64,000 bases of DNA from Salinigranum rubrum (GCF_002906575.1 NZ_CP026309.1:124001-188000); one strand, 5' to 3'; counted from the first letter of the stretch, positions 34,013 to 42,437 are shown. A program made the numbers and translations. The notes: generated by a model from the sequence alone, not told the origin.

Positions 34013-34201
34013 TCTCGCCGTCGGAGCAGCCGGTCTTCGGACAGCCACGCGACCGAGCGCGTCGACGTGTCGGTCGCGTTCGACCGTTCGGCGTCTCCGA
34101 GATCCACACCGCACCGCTCCTCGTTCCGGTGAACGTGCTGTTCAGCGAGCCGCACACGACGACGGACCCGGTTCGAGAGCGAGTCGTCGCCGGGGCGCGC
34201 C

Positions 34202-34984
34202 TCAGAACACCTGCCACCCGCCGTCGACGTGGAGGAGTTCGCCGGTCACGTACCCGGCGGCGTCGCTCGCGAGATAGAGATACGCCCCCGCGAGGTCCGC
34301 CGGTTCGCCCGCTCGTCCGAGCGGGACGGGCTTGATGTGCTCGTCGTTCTCGGCCGCTCGACGCTGTCGCTCGGCGAGCCCTTCGACGAACTCCGTCGCA
34401 ATCTGCCCGGGCGCGACGGCGTTGACGCGGATGCCGTGCTCGGCCAACTCCAGCGCTGCCCCGCGGGTTATCATCCGTACCGCTCCCTTCGAGGAGTCGT
34501 ACTGCACCTGGTCGAGTTGCGCTTGGTTCGAACTGATCGAGGCAGTGTTGAGTACGACGCCCGGGTCGTCCCGTTCGAGCATGTCGTTCGCCGCCACCTG
34601 TGTTCCGAAGTAGACGCCACGGGCGTTGACCGCGTGCACCTGGTCGAACTCCTCGGGATCGAGTTCGAGGATCGACCCCTCGATGTACACGCCGGCGTTG
34701 TTCACCATCACGTCGACGCCACCGAACTCGTGAGCGGCCTCCACGAGCGCGTTCAGCTCCGCGCGGTCGGTCACGTCACAGTCGACGAACGCGGCCGTGC
34801 CGCCCGCCTCCTCGATTCGTTCGTGTGTGGGGACGTCCCCGTCTTTCGGTTCCTCGTCCATGTCGGCGACGAGCACCGTCGCGCCGGCGTCGCCGAACTG
34901 CGTGGCGACCTCCCGGCCGATGCCCGACGCGCCGCCGGTCACGATGACAGTCTCGCCTTCGAAGTCTGGGTTCAGTCCACCCAT
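34202..34984 (-). CDS. SDR-family oxidoreductase
   Basis: 260 aa from MGGLNPDFEGE. The motifs are VIVTGGASGIGREVA, DVMVNNAGVYIEGS, the catalytic Ser in NTASISSNQAQ, Tyr-x3-Lys in YDSSKGAVRM and the C-terminal YVTGELLHVDGGW. It follows the PdxA-like gene by 38 bp on the same strand, so kinase, PdxA-like dehydrogenase and SDR form one operon. In acid-sugar pathways that use DUF1537 kinases, a first dehydrogenase often oxidises the four-carbon acid; this SDR could do that (inference). Confidence 0.9.
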   Translation of the reverse strand: MGGLNPDFEGETVIVTGGASGIGREVATQFGDAGATVLVADMDEEPKDGDVPTHERIEEAGGTAAFVDCDVTDRAELNALVEAAHEFGGVDVMVNNAGVYIEGSILELDPEEFDQVHAVNARGVYFGTQVAANDMLERDDPGVVLNTASISSNQAQLDQVQYDSSKGAVRMITRGAALELAEHGIRVNAVAPGQIATEFVEGLAERQRRAAENDEHIKPVPLGRAGEPADLAGAYLYLASDAAGYVTGELLHVDGGWQVF

Positions 34985-35022
34985 GGCGGTCGTGTTCGGC
35001 AGGCCGACAGTTAGTCGTTTGG

Positions 35023-36063
35023 TCAGTCGGTGGTCGAGACACCGTCTGCGGCGGCCTGTCGGTCGCGAGCGACGCTCGCCGCGACTCTCACCGCGTCGAC
35101 CATGCTCGTCTCGCTGGCGACACCCTCGCCGGCGATGTCGAACGCCGTCCCGTGGTCGACGCTCGTTCGAACGATGGGCAGGCCGATGGTCATGTTGACG
35201 CCGCTGACGCCCCCGCTCGCGTCGAACCCGAGCATCTTCAGCGGGATGTGTCCCTGGTCGTGGTACATGGAGACGACGCAGTCGAACTCGCCGCGCGCGG
35301 CGGAGCCGTACACCGTGTCGGGCGACATCGGACCGACCGCGTCGATGCCCTCCGCGCGGGCGCGCTCGACCGCCGGGGCGATCTCGGCGTCGTCCTCCTC
35401 GCCCAGCAGGCCGCCGTCGCCGGCGTGGGGGTTCAACCCCGCGACGGCGATCCGGGGCTCGTCGACGCCGAGTTCGACGAGCGCCTCGTCGGTCACGGAA
35501 ATGGTGTCGAGCACCCGGTCGGTCGTCACGAGGTCGCACGCCTCCCGCAGGGGGACGTGGGTGCTCACGTGGGTCACGCGGAGGTCCTCCTCGATGAGCA
35601 TCATCGAGTAGTTCTCGACCCCCGTGCGCTCGGCGAGCAGGCCGGTGTGGCCGGCGTGGTCGCTCCCGGCGAGCCGCGTCGCCTGCTTGTTGATGGGCGC
35701 GGTGGCGATGGCGTCGACGTCGCCCGCGACGGCGAGGTCGATGGCCCGCTCGACGTATTCGAGGCTGGCCGCGCCGTACTCGGCGCGCAGGTCGCCGTAC
35801 GCGAGGTCCGCGACGTTGTCGCAGTCGACCACCGCGAGCGTGTCCGGGTCGTCGTCGACCCCGTCGAGGTCGCCGTCCGCGACGACCCTCACATCGAGCG
35901 AGACGCCGCAGGTCTCGACCGCGCGGCGAACCACGTCGGCGTCGCCGACGACGACGATCCGAGCGAACGCGACGGCGTCGCGGTACGCCTTCACCGCCAC
36001 TTCCGCGCCGATACCCGCCGGATCGCCCATGGTGACGGCGACGAGCGGCTTACCTGAGGTCAT
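35023..36063 (-). CDS. PdxA-like 4-phosphate dehydrogenase (PdxA2 type, acid-sugar pathway)
   Basis: 346 aa. VTMGDPAGIGAEVAVKA is the PdxA opening motif. TAPINKQATRLAGSDHAGHTGLLAE and VSTHVPLREACDLV hold metal-binding His residues, and SMYHDQGHIPLKMLGF carries the last metal His with the Asp. Housekeeping PdxA oxidises 4-phosphohydroxythreonine for vitamin B6 synthesis, but PdxA2 paralogues beside DUF1537 kinases oxidise D-threonate or D-erythronate 4-phosphate to dihydroxyacetone phosphate and CO2. The ATG at 36063 lies inside the kinase gene (14-bp overlap), which supports the second role; an in-frame ATG at 36075 is possible. Haloarchaea generally do not use the PdxA route for B6. Confidence 0.9.
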   Translation of the reverse strand: MTSGKPLVAVTMGDPAGIGAEVAVKAYRDAVAFARIVVVGDADVVRRAVETCGVSLDVRVVADGDLDGVDDDPDTLAVVDCDNVADLAYGDLRAEYGAASLEYVERAIDLAVAGDVDAIATAPINKQATRLAGSDHAGHTGLLAERTGVENYSMMLIEEDLRVTHVSTHVPLREACDLVTTDRVLDTISVTDEALVELGVDEPRIAVAGLNPHAGDGGLLGEEDDAEIAPAVERARAEGIDAVGPMSPDTVYGSAARGEFDCVVSMYHDQGHIPLKMLGFDASGGVSGVNMTIGLPIVRTSVDHGTAFDIAGEGVASETSMVDAVRVAASVARDRQAAADGVSTTD

Positions 36064-37327
36064 CACGTCCCCCAAGACGGACGGCGCACTTACGTATTGC
36101 CCCCGGGCCGCCGAACGCGCCGGCCTTGGTGACGACCGGGACGCCGTCGGCGACGCCGCCGGCGACGCGCCCCAGCGGGATACCCTCCTCGACGGCCTCC
36201 CCGGAGAGTGCCACGCCCGTCGCGCCGAGGCGGGAGAGGACGTCCGACGCGACGGCCCCGCCGGTGACGAACAGCGATTCGGGCGGATCGTCGGTCCACA
36301 GTCGCTCGACGGCCCCGCCGAGCGCCCTCCCGACCCGCGAGCGAACCGTCGCCCCGTCGAGGCCGCGGTCGCGCCCCGCCCGAATCGCGCGGTCGGCCGC
36401 GTCGGCGTCCGGTGCCGAGGTGAGGACCGCGAGTCCCGGCGACGCGAGTCTGTCGGCGCAGGCGGTCGCCGCGGCCGAACTCGCCGCGTCGGGGTCGGAG
36501 ACGGCCGTCGCGAGGTCGAGCGGGACGAGCGCGCCCTCGGGGAGTGCGCGCAGTTGCTCGCGCGTCGTCGGACTCGTGCTCCCGACGACGCAGAGGACGC
36601 TCCGGTCGCGCTCGTCCACTGGTTCGGGTCCGCCGTCGGTCGGGGCGGGCGTCTCGACGTACCGCGCGAGGCCGGCGCTCCCGACGTACAGCACGTCGCA
36701 CGCGGTCCGTGCCGCCCCCTCGGCGAGGGCGGCGAGGTGTCGCTCGTGCGTGGCGTCCGCGACGACGACCGTCGGCCCCTCCTCGTCTCCCGCTGTTCGC
36801 GTGAGCGAGGACTCGACGGCGTCGCTCCCGGCGGCGACGCACTCTGTGCCGAGTCGACTCACCCGGTACGCGGAGTCGGCGAACCGCGTGGGGAGGTGTG
36901 CCGTCTCGACCGGCTTGTCCGGGTCGGCACCGGCGTCGGTGTCCGTCACGAGCCTGCCGTCGACGAGGTGGTAGCCCTCGGCGGTCGTCCGACCGTTCCG
37001 CGGCGACGCGGGGGCGACCAGCGCGAGGGCCGCACCGGTCGCGTCGAGCGCGGCGTCGACTTCGCTCACGAGGTTCCCCCTGAGCGTCGAGTCGACCTTC
37101 TTGTAGACGAACGCGTGCTCGCCCCCGGCGATGGCGTCCCGGACGGCGGTCGCTGCCACCTCCGGCGGTTCGTACCTGGAATCGGTGTCGACGACGAGGA
37201 CGTCCGTGTCCGCCTCGTGTTCGCCCCCCGTCGAGACGAGCGTGCGACAGCCGCGCGCGGCGAACTCGTGGCCCGTGTCCGACGCCCCGGTCAGGTCGTC
37301 CGCAACGACGAGTCCCGTCAGAGTCAT
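36050..37327 (-). CDS. Four-carbon acid sugar kinase family protein (DUF1537, DtnK/OtnK)
   Basis: 425 aa, the family's usual size. The N-terminal domain opens with VVADDLTGASDTGHEFA (the ADDLTGA substrate motif) and has VYKKVDSTLRGNL. The C-terminal nucleotide domain contains FVTGGAVASDVLSRLG and ends TKAGAFGGPGAI, the GAFG motif typical of the family. DUF1537 kinases phosphorylate D-threonate, D-erythronate or 2-keto-tetronates. With the overlapping PdxA-like gene, the expected route is acid sugar to 4-phosphate to dihydroxyacetone phosphate plus CO2. It is divergent from the UxaA operon across 268 bp that include an inverted repeat. Confidence 0.92.
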   Translation of the reverse strand: MTLTGLVVADDLTGASDTGHEFAARGCRTLVSTGGEHEADTDVLVVDTDSRYEPPEVAATAVRDAIAGGEHAFVYKKVDSTLRGNLVSEVDAALDATGAALALVAPASPRNGRTTAEGYHLVDGRLVTDTDAGADPDKPVETAHLPTRFADSAYRVSRLGTECVAAGSDAVESSLTRTAGDEEGPTVVVADATHERHLAALAEGAARTACDVLYVGSAGLARYVETPAPTDGGPEPVDERDRSVLCVVGSTSPTTREQLRALPEGALVPLDLATAVSDPDAASSAAATACADRLASPGLAVLTSAPDADAADRAIRAGRDRGLDGATVRSRVGRALGGAVERLWTDDPPESLFVTGGAVASDVLSRLGATGVALSGEAVEEGIPLGRVAGGVADGVPVVTKAGAFGGPGAIRKCAVRLGGRDDLR

Positions 37328-37343
37328 GCGGACACGGTTCGGC

Positions 37344-37366
37344 GAGGGGTGGCAAAAACCCCTCGT
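37344..37366. promoter_or_regulatory. Inverted repeat with 8-bp arms upstream of the DUF1537 kinase
   Basis: CGAGGGGT-GGCAAAA-ACCCCTCG: perfect 8-bp arms and a 7-bp spacer, starting 17 bp before the kinase ATG. The position suits an operator or a leader hairpin. No other copy was noticed in the window. Confidence 0.45.
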
Positions 37367-37565
37367 GTCGTCCTAACGAGGCACGCGAGAACCGGGACGC
37401 ACGCGAGACACACAGAGCACACATCGCACGAGCGTGTCGGGAACGACGCGCGTCTGATCGAGGGGGCTGGATTCGCGCTCTTCGGGGTCGTGGGCGACCG
37501 TACGCGACCGTGCCACCGGTCGCGGGCACGCTCCGATTCACCGGTCGGAGCGTGGGGGGGAAAGG

Positions 37566-37574
37566 TTAACATAT
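37566..37574 (+). promoter_or_regulatory. Promoter of the UxaA-family operon
   Basis: TTAACATAT is centred 26 bp before ATG 37596, in an otherwise GC-rich divergent region. Consistent with a leaderless start. Confidence 0.5.
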
Positions 37575-37595
37575 CTGTACGAGTGGAGTGTACGC

Positions 37596-38789
37596 ATGGG
37601 ACACACGTTCAGGGGATACCGACGATCAGACGGTCGTGTCGGTGTCCGGAACCACGTCGCGGTGATTCCGACGTCGGTCGCCGCGTCGGCGGTGGCGTCG
37701 GCGGTCGCCCGCGAGGCTGGCGCGTGGGCGCGCGCGACCCCACACCAGCTCGGGACGAGCCAGCCGGAGCCGGCACAGCGACAGACCGAGCGCGTGCTCG
37801 CCGGCATCGGCCGCAACCCGAACGTCGGCGCGGCGCTGCTCGTCGAACTCGGGACCGAGGACATCGAAATCGAGGACCTGGCGGACCGCATCGCCGGAAG
37901 CGGGACACCGACCGAGACGCTCTGCATCCGCGAGGCCGGCGGGACGGAGAGCGCGCTCGCGGAGGGAGCGGACCGCCTCTCGCGGCTCAACGACGAGGCC
38001 GAGCGGGCCCGACGCGAGGAGGCGGACGTCTCCGAACTCGTCTTCGGCGTCGAGTGCGGCGGCAGCGACGCGACGAGCGGCATCGCGGCGAACCCCGCGG
38101 TCGGCTCCGCCTGCGACCGCCTCGTCGAGGCCGGCGGCACCGCCTGCTTCAGCGAGACGCCGGAGTTCATCGGCGCCGAGCACATCCTCGCCGAGCGCTG
38201 CGTCGACGACGAGACGCGCGCTCGGCTCCTCGAACGCGTCGACGCGCGGGAGGGGATGGCCGAACTGATGGGGGTCGACCTCCGCGGCGCGCAGCCGACG
38301 CCGGGTAACCAGGAGGGCGGACTGACGACCATCGAGGAGAAGAGCCTCGGCGCCATCTCGAAGGGCGGCACGTCGCCCGTCCGCGGCATCGTCGACTACG
38401 CGGAGGACCTGCCGGTCGGCGGCGGCCTCGTCCTCATGGACACCCCCGGGTACGACGTCGAGAGCGTCGTCGGCAAAGTCGCCGGCGGCGCGCAGGTCGT
38501 CGCGTTCACCACCGGTCGCGGGAGCACGACCGGCAACCCCATCGCGCCGGTGATCAAGGTGACGGGGAACCCGAAGACCTGGTCGCGGATGTCGAACAAC
38601 ATGGACGTCAACGCCGGGACGGTGTTCGACGGCGAGTCCATCGACGCCGTCGGCGGGCGGGTGTTCGAGACGCTCGTCGACGTGGCCGACGGCCGACGGA
38701 CCGAGGCCGAACGCCGTCGGCTGGAGGAGTTCGCTATCAACGAGATTCAGCCGGAGGAACTCAGCGAGCGCGAGGGGGCCAGCGCATGA
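37596..38789 (+). CDS. UxaA-family dehydratase large subunit (altronate/galactarate dehydratase or sulfolactate-lyase type)
   Basis: 397 aa, corresponding to the C-terminal domain of UxaA/GarD. The start TFRGYRRSDGRVGVRNHVAVIPTS is typical. Catalytic-domain motifs are VECGGSDATSGIAANPAVG, NQEGGLTTIEEKSLGAISKGG and FTTGRGSTTGNPIAPVIKVTGN. These iron-dependent enzymes dehydrate altronate or galactarate; split large/small versions also include sulfolactate sulfo-lyase (SuyB/SuyA). The small SAF subunit is the next gene (ATGA overlap), so this is a two-part enzyme plus a third, related gene. The substrate cannot be decided from the sequence; hexarate, tetronate or sulfolactate are all possible. 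Confidence 0.88.
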   Translation: MGHTFRGYRRSDGRVGVRNHVAVIPTSVAASAVASAVAREAGAWARATPHQLGTSQPEPAQRQTERVLAGIGRNPNVGAALLVELGTEDIEIEDLADRIAGSGTPTETLCIREAGGTESALAEGADRLSRLNDEAERARREEADVSELVFGVECGGSDATSGIAANPAVGSACDRLVEAGGTACFSETPEFIGAEHILAERCVDDETRARLLERVDAREGMAELMGVDLRGAQPTPGNQEGGLTTIEEKSLGAISKGGTSPVRGIVDYAEDLPVGGGLVLMDTPGYDVESVVGKVAGGAQVVAFTTGRGSTTGNPIAPVIKVTGNPKTWSRMSNNMDVNAGTVFDGESIDAVGGRVFETLVDVADGRRTEAERRRLEEFAINEIQPEELSEREGASA

Positions 38790-39100
38790 AGGGTCGCGTC
38801 CTCGACGACAGGGTGTTGCTCATGAGCGACGACGACACCGTCGGGACGGCCGTCGACGACCTCACCGCCGACACCGAACTCGACTACGACGGCGAACGGG
38901 TCGTTCTCAGTGAGGACGTCCCGTTCGGGCACAAGGTCGCCCTGGCGGCACACGAACCGGGAGACGCCGTCCGGAAGTACGGGGAGGTCATCGGCACGGC
39001 GACGGCGCGTATCGACACGGGCGAGTGGGTCCACACGCACAACTGCGAGAGCACGCGCGGCCGGGGTGACCGGGCCGCGAAACGGGGTGAGACGGCGTGA
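38786..39100 (+). CDS. UxaA-family small subunit (SAF domain)
   Basis: 104 aa, a stand-alone SAF domain equivalent to the UxaA N-terminus: VLLMSDDDTVGTAVDDL, EDVPFGHKVALAAHEPGDAVRKYGEVIGTA and GEWVHTHNCES. The HKVA stretch and THN are the conserved parts of altronate dehydratase small subunits and of SuyA. It overlaps the large subunit upstream by ATGA and the second large-subunit-like gene downstream by GTGA. The three genes are therefore translationally coupled and probably form one complex. Confidence 0.9.
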   Translation: MKGRVLDDRVLLMSDDDTVGTAVDDLTADTELDYDGERVVLSEDVPFGHKVALAAHEPGDAVRKYGEVIGTATARIDTGEWVHTHNCESTRGRGDRAAKRGETA

Positions 39101-40209
39101 GCGCGCCGACCGTCACGCGGCGCACCTTCCAGGGCGTCTCCCGGGACGACGGCGGCGTCGGGGTTCGCGACCACGTCCTCGTCTTACCGTCGGTCATCTG
39201 CTCGCACTTCGTCGCCGAGCGCATCGCCGAGCGCGTCGACGGTGCGGTCGCGACGCCGCACGACCACGGCTGCGCACAGCTCGGCGCGGACAACGAACAG
39301 ACCCGGCGGACGTTCCTCTCGCTCGCGCAGAACCCGAACGTCGCCGGAGTGGTCGTCGTCGGCCTCGGCTGCGAGGAGGTCCAGAGCGCCGACGTCGCCA
39401 CCGCCCTCACCGACCTCGGCGTCACGGTGCGCGAGCTGTCGATACAGGGCGTCGGCGGGACCGACGAGTGCGTCGAGGCGGGCGTCGAGGCGGCGCGCGA
39501 ACTCGTGGCGTCACGACGCACTGAGCGCACGCCCGCCGACCTGAGCGAGGTGACGCTCGGCGTCGTCTCCAGCGACCTCGACGCCTCGACCGTCGAACGG
39601 GCGGATCCGCTCGTCAGCGAGGCGGCCCGTGCCGTGGTCGCCGCCGGCGGTCGCGTCGTCGTCGCCGGCTGTGAGCGACTCACCGCCCACCCCGAGGCGG
39701 CGCGCGACGCCACGGCCGACGCCGCACGCCCGGCGCTCGAAGACCTCCTCGACAGACACGAGGGACACCCGGACCGCGCGACGCGGGTCGGCCGGTTCGC
39801 GCGGAACCACTCGTTCGAGGTGGCGACCGGGGCGTGGGGCGACCGCACCGTCTCGGAGGTGTTGTGCTACGGCGAGCGCAGCACGCTCGCGGAGGGGCTG
39901 GCGGTCGTCGACGCCCCGTCGCGATTCGCCGAGGCGACGACCGCGCTCGCCGCCGCCGGCGCGAACGTCGTCGTCCACGTCACCGGCGACGGCATCATCG
40001 CCGGCCACCCGCTCGTCCCCGTCGTCAAGGTGACCGGCGACCCCGGGACCGCCGCCGCGCTCCCGAACGACATCGACGTCGACGCGACGGCGTCGGAGGT
40101 GAACGACCTGCTCGAAACGCTCCTCGACGTCGCGGACGGCGAACCCACCCGAGCGGAGGCCCACGGGCTGACGGAGTTCGCCATCACGCGCATCGGCCCG
40201 TCGATGTAG
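39097..40209 (+). CDS. Second UxaA-family large-subunit-like protein, degenerate active site
   Basis: 370 aa from GTG 39097. The N-terminal third matches the large subunit (RRTFQGVSRDDGGVGVRDHVLVLPS, HDHGCAQLGADNEQTRRTFLSLAQNPNVAGVVVVGLGCEE), and the C-terminal end does too (GDGIIAGHPLVPVVKVTGDP). The central catalytic block is changed: the ECGGSDATSGIAANPAVG equivalent reads SSDLDASTVERADPLV, and GGLTTIEEKSLG is absent. It does, however, keep the HDHGC segment that large subunit 1 lacks (PHQLGTSQPE there). The two large subunits may therefore each supply part of one active site. I have not seen such an arrangement described; function is inference. Confidence 0.8.
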   Translation: MSAPTVTRRTFQGVSRDDGGVGVRDHVLVLPSVICSHFVAERIAERVDGAVATPHDHGCAQLGADNEQTRRTFLSLAQNPNVAGVVVVGLGCEEVQSADVATALTDLGVTVRELSIQGVGGTDECVEAGVEAARELVASRRTERTPADLSEVTLGVVSSDLDASTVERADPLVSEAARAVVAAGGRVVVAGCERLTAHPEAARDATADAARPALEDLLDRHEGHPDRATRVGRFARNHSFEVATGAWGDRTVSEVLCYGERSTLAEGLAVVDAPSRFAEATTALAAAGANVVVHVTGDGIIAGHPLVPVVKVTGDPGTAAALPNDIDVDATASEVNDLLETLLDVADGEPTRAEAHGLTEFAITRIGPSM

Positions 40210-40351
40210 CCGTCTCGTCGGCCTCGTCGAGGGGAGTTGGGAGTCGGCGGAACGGCACCTCGAGGACACACGCGTCGAGGGAGCGGAGAGAGCCGAAGAA
40301 CGGCAGGAACGGGGAGACCGGTCGGGCGTTCCCTGGGAGTCGAGTCGGTCG

Positions 40352-41116
40352 TTACGAGTACGTGAGGTTGAGTTCCGTGACGTTCGCGGCGCTCATCACG
40401 CGCTCTGGAATCTCCGACTCGAACCGCTCGCCCTTCATTCGGCTGGTCGGCCCCGCGACGCTGATGGCCCCGATGGCGTGTCCGTCGGCGTCGGTGATGG
40501 GCGCGGCGATGCAGCGGAGCCCCGAGAGCCGTTCGCCGTTGTCGTGGGCGTAGCCGCGCTCTCTGATACGCGCGAGTTCCTCGTCGAGTTCCTCCCGGGA
40601 CGTGATGGTCTCGGCCGTCCGGGCGGGCAGGCCCCACCGGTCGACTATCTCGTCGACGCGCTCGGCGGGGAGGTGCGCCATAACTGCCTTCCCGAGCGAG
40701 GTGCAGTGGAGGCCGACCCGCATCCCGGCGTGGGTGTCGAGGCTCACCGCCTGTGCCCCCTTCGCGCGGTAGAGATAGACGCCCTGCCCGTTCTCCTCGA
40801 CGAGGAGGTTCGCCAGTTCGCCCGTGTCCTCGGCGAGCGAGTCCACCTCGGGCCGGGCGACCTCGTAGATGCGCATCCGGTCGCGCGTGTGCTCGCCGAA
40901 GTCGAGAAAGCGAAGCGAGAGACAGTAGCGGTCGCCCTCTTTGATGACGTACTCGTGTTCGCGCAGCGTTCGGAGGTGACTGTACACCGTGCTCTTCGGC
41001 AGGCCGAGCGTGTTCGAGAGCTCCGTCACCCCGGCACCCCCCCGCTCTTTCAGCGTCTCGAGTATCTGTAACGACGTCCCCAGCGCCCCGATCGTGTTCC
41101 CCGCGTTCGTTGCCAT
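40352..41116 (-). CDS. IclR-family transcriptional regulator
   Basis: 254 aa. The N-terminal winged helix holds GGAGVTELSNTLGLPKSTVYSHL (recognition helix PKSTVYSHLRTL), and the C-terminal ligand domain has VGLHCTSLGKAVMAHLP. The start ATG 41114-41116 (MATNAGN) is chosen over an in-frame start at 41146 because the AT-rich promoter element at 41138-41148 lies 27 bp upstream. Flanked by the convergent UxaA operon and, upstream on the same strand, a 2-hydroxyacid dehydrogenase. Its promoter shares an 11-bp motif with the promoter of the fumarylacetoacetase-fold gene at 42438, a plausible target. Confidence 0.93.
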   Translation of the reverse strand: MATNAGNTIGALGTSLQILETLKERGGAGVTELSNTLGLPKSTVYSHLRTLREHEYVIKEGDRYCLSLRFLDFGEHTRDRMRIYEVARPEVDSLAEDTGELANLLVEENGQGVYLYRAKGAQAVSLDTHAGMRVGLHCTSLGKAVMAHLPAERVDEIVDRWGLPARTAETITSREELDEELARIRERGYAHDNGERLSGLRCIAAPITDADGHAIGAISVAGPTSRMKGERFESEIPERVMSAANVTELNLTYS

Positions 41117-41142
41117 GCCACACCACTGTTGAAAACGATAAT

Positions 41143-41155
41143 ACAAAACGTTTGT
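41143..41155 (-). promoter_or_regulatory. AAACGTTT-centred imperfect palindrome over the IclR promoter
   Basis: The plus strand reads ACAAAACGTTTGT. It overlaps the TATA region 27-39 bp upstream of the regulator's ATG. On the coding strand it contains AAACGTTTTGT, which recurs exactly at 42404-42414. Candidate autoregulatory operator. Confidence 0.45.
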
Positions 41156-41200
41156 TCATTATAGGCGCACGCGGGGAACGACGCTCTCCCTCGCCGTGCG

Positions 41201-42157
41201 CTACCCGTCGACCGCGGTGTTCACCAGGTGTTCGGGGTCGTCGCCGCGGAGGACGCCGAGGACGTCCCGGGTCACCGTCCGTCGGAGTTCCTCGTACGAC
41301 TCCTCGGAGTACCACGCGACGTGTGGGGTACAGACCACCTCGTCGCGGTCGAACAGCGCGGTGTACTCCGGCGGTTCCTCGGGCATCACGTCGATACCCG
41401 CCCCGGCGAGTTCCTCATCTCGAAGCGCGTCGTGGAGCGCCCGGACGTCGACGGTCGCGCCCCGGGAGGTGTTCACGATGATCGCATCGTCGTTCATTCG
41501 CTCGAACGCCCGCGCGTCGAACAGGTGGCGCGTCTCGTCCGTGAGTGGGACGTGGACGGAGACGAAGTCCGAGCGGTCGAGCAACGCGTCGAAGTCGACC
41601 TTCGTGACGCCGTGGTCGGCCATCTCGTCGGCGTCGACGTAGGGGTCGTAGGCGATCACGTCGAGGTCGAACGCGCTGGCGCGTCGACCGAGTTCGCGCG
41701 GTATCTTCCCGAACCCCGCGAGGCCCAGCGTCCCCCCGCCGAAGCGGTGGATGGGCTTCGCGACGGTCCAGTCCCAGCGTCCGTCGCGAATCTCACGGTC
41801 GTAGCGCGCGACCTTCCGGACGCAGGCGAGAAGCAGCGCGAACGCGTGCGTCGACACCTCGTCGAGACAGTACGCCGGGACGTTGAGCACGCGGACGCCG
41901 TGCTCCGTGGCCGCGTCGAGGTCGACGCTGTCGACGCCGATGCCGTACCGGCCGACCGCCGTGAGGTCCAGCGCCTCGAACACCGACCTGTCGACCTGTG
42001 CGTACTGCACGAGGAGCGCGTCGGCCCCCTCGGCCGCCTCGACGACTTCCGCCGGCGTCCGCGCCTGCGCGGCCGCGAGTTCGACGCCCGCCTCGGCGGC
42101 CAGTTCCCGTTCGAGCGCCAGGTCCGGGAAGTCGTAGTCGGTGACGACGACTTTCAT
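41201..42157 (-). CDS. D-isomer-specific 2-hydroxyacid dehydrogenase (C-terminal-binding-protein type)
   Basis: 318 aa. GGTLGLAGFGKIPRELGRR is the NAD motif (GxGKI rather than GxGxIG). VGRYGIGVDSVDLDAA, IIVNTSRGATVDVRAL (catalytic Arg), GIDVMPEEPP and VVCTPHVAWYSEESYEEL (catalytic His in PHVAWYS) match the CtBP-like phosphoglycerate-dehydrogenase subgroup often found in sugar-acid clusters. It presumably interconverts a 2-keto acid and a 2-hydroxy acid. ATG 42155-42157 gives MKVVVTDYDFP; upstream in-frame extension is not family-like. It is divergent from the gene at 42438. Confidence 0.92.
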   Translation of the reverse strand: MKVVVTDYDFPDLALERELAAEAGVELAAAQARTPAEVVEAAEGADALLVQYAQVDRSVFEALDLTAVGRYGIGVDSVDLDAATEHGVRVLNVPAYCLDEVSTHAFALLLACVRKVARYDREIRDGRWDWTVAKPIHRFGGGTLGLAGFGKIPRELGRRASAFDLDVIAYDPYVDADEMADHGVTKVDFDALLDRSDFVSVHVPLTDETRHLFDARAFERMNDDAIIVNTSRGATVDVRALHDALRDEELAGAGIDVMPEEPPEYTALFDRDEVVCTPHVAWYSEESYEELRRTVTRDVLGVLRGDDPEHLVNTAVDG

Positions 42158-42403
42158 CGTCGGGGTCTCCGGAGGCCGGATGTCGGTTCGAGCGCCTCGC
42201 TGGCGAGGAGCGTCCCGGCCACCCGGTGACGCTGCACTCGTTCCCGACTCACAATACCCCTTCGTACGCTCGCTGTGTGCTGGTTTGCGTCCATCGGCGA
42301 CCCGTTCTGTGGTACGTGGTATCAGTCCGATATTCAACCTTTCGTTGCGCGCGAGCCTCTCTTGCTCGCGGCGGCCCTCGGCCCGGAACGTTGACACGAG
42401 GCG

Positions 42404-42414
42404 AAACGTTTTGT
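42404..42414 (+). promoter_or_regulatory. AAACGTTTTGT motif in the promoter of the FAH-family gene
   Basis: Same 11 bp as in the IclR gene promoter (41143-41153 on the minus strand), located 24-34 bp before ATG 42438, where TATA/BRE elements sit. Either a shared regulator site or a coincidentally similar core promoter. Confidence 0.4.
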
Positions 42415-42437
42415 CGGTCGCGTCGGATGCGTGCGGT

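Noticed and set aside
35023-36063. PdxA homologue as a vitamin B6 biosynthesis gene
   Set aside because: It overlaps a DUF1537 kinase gene and lies in a sugar-acid operon; PdxA2-type acid-sugar phosphate dehydrogenase fits better, and haloarchaea generally make PLP by the PdxST route.
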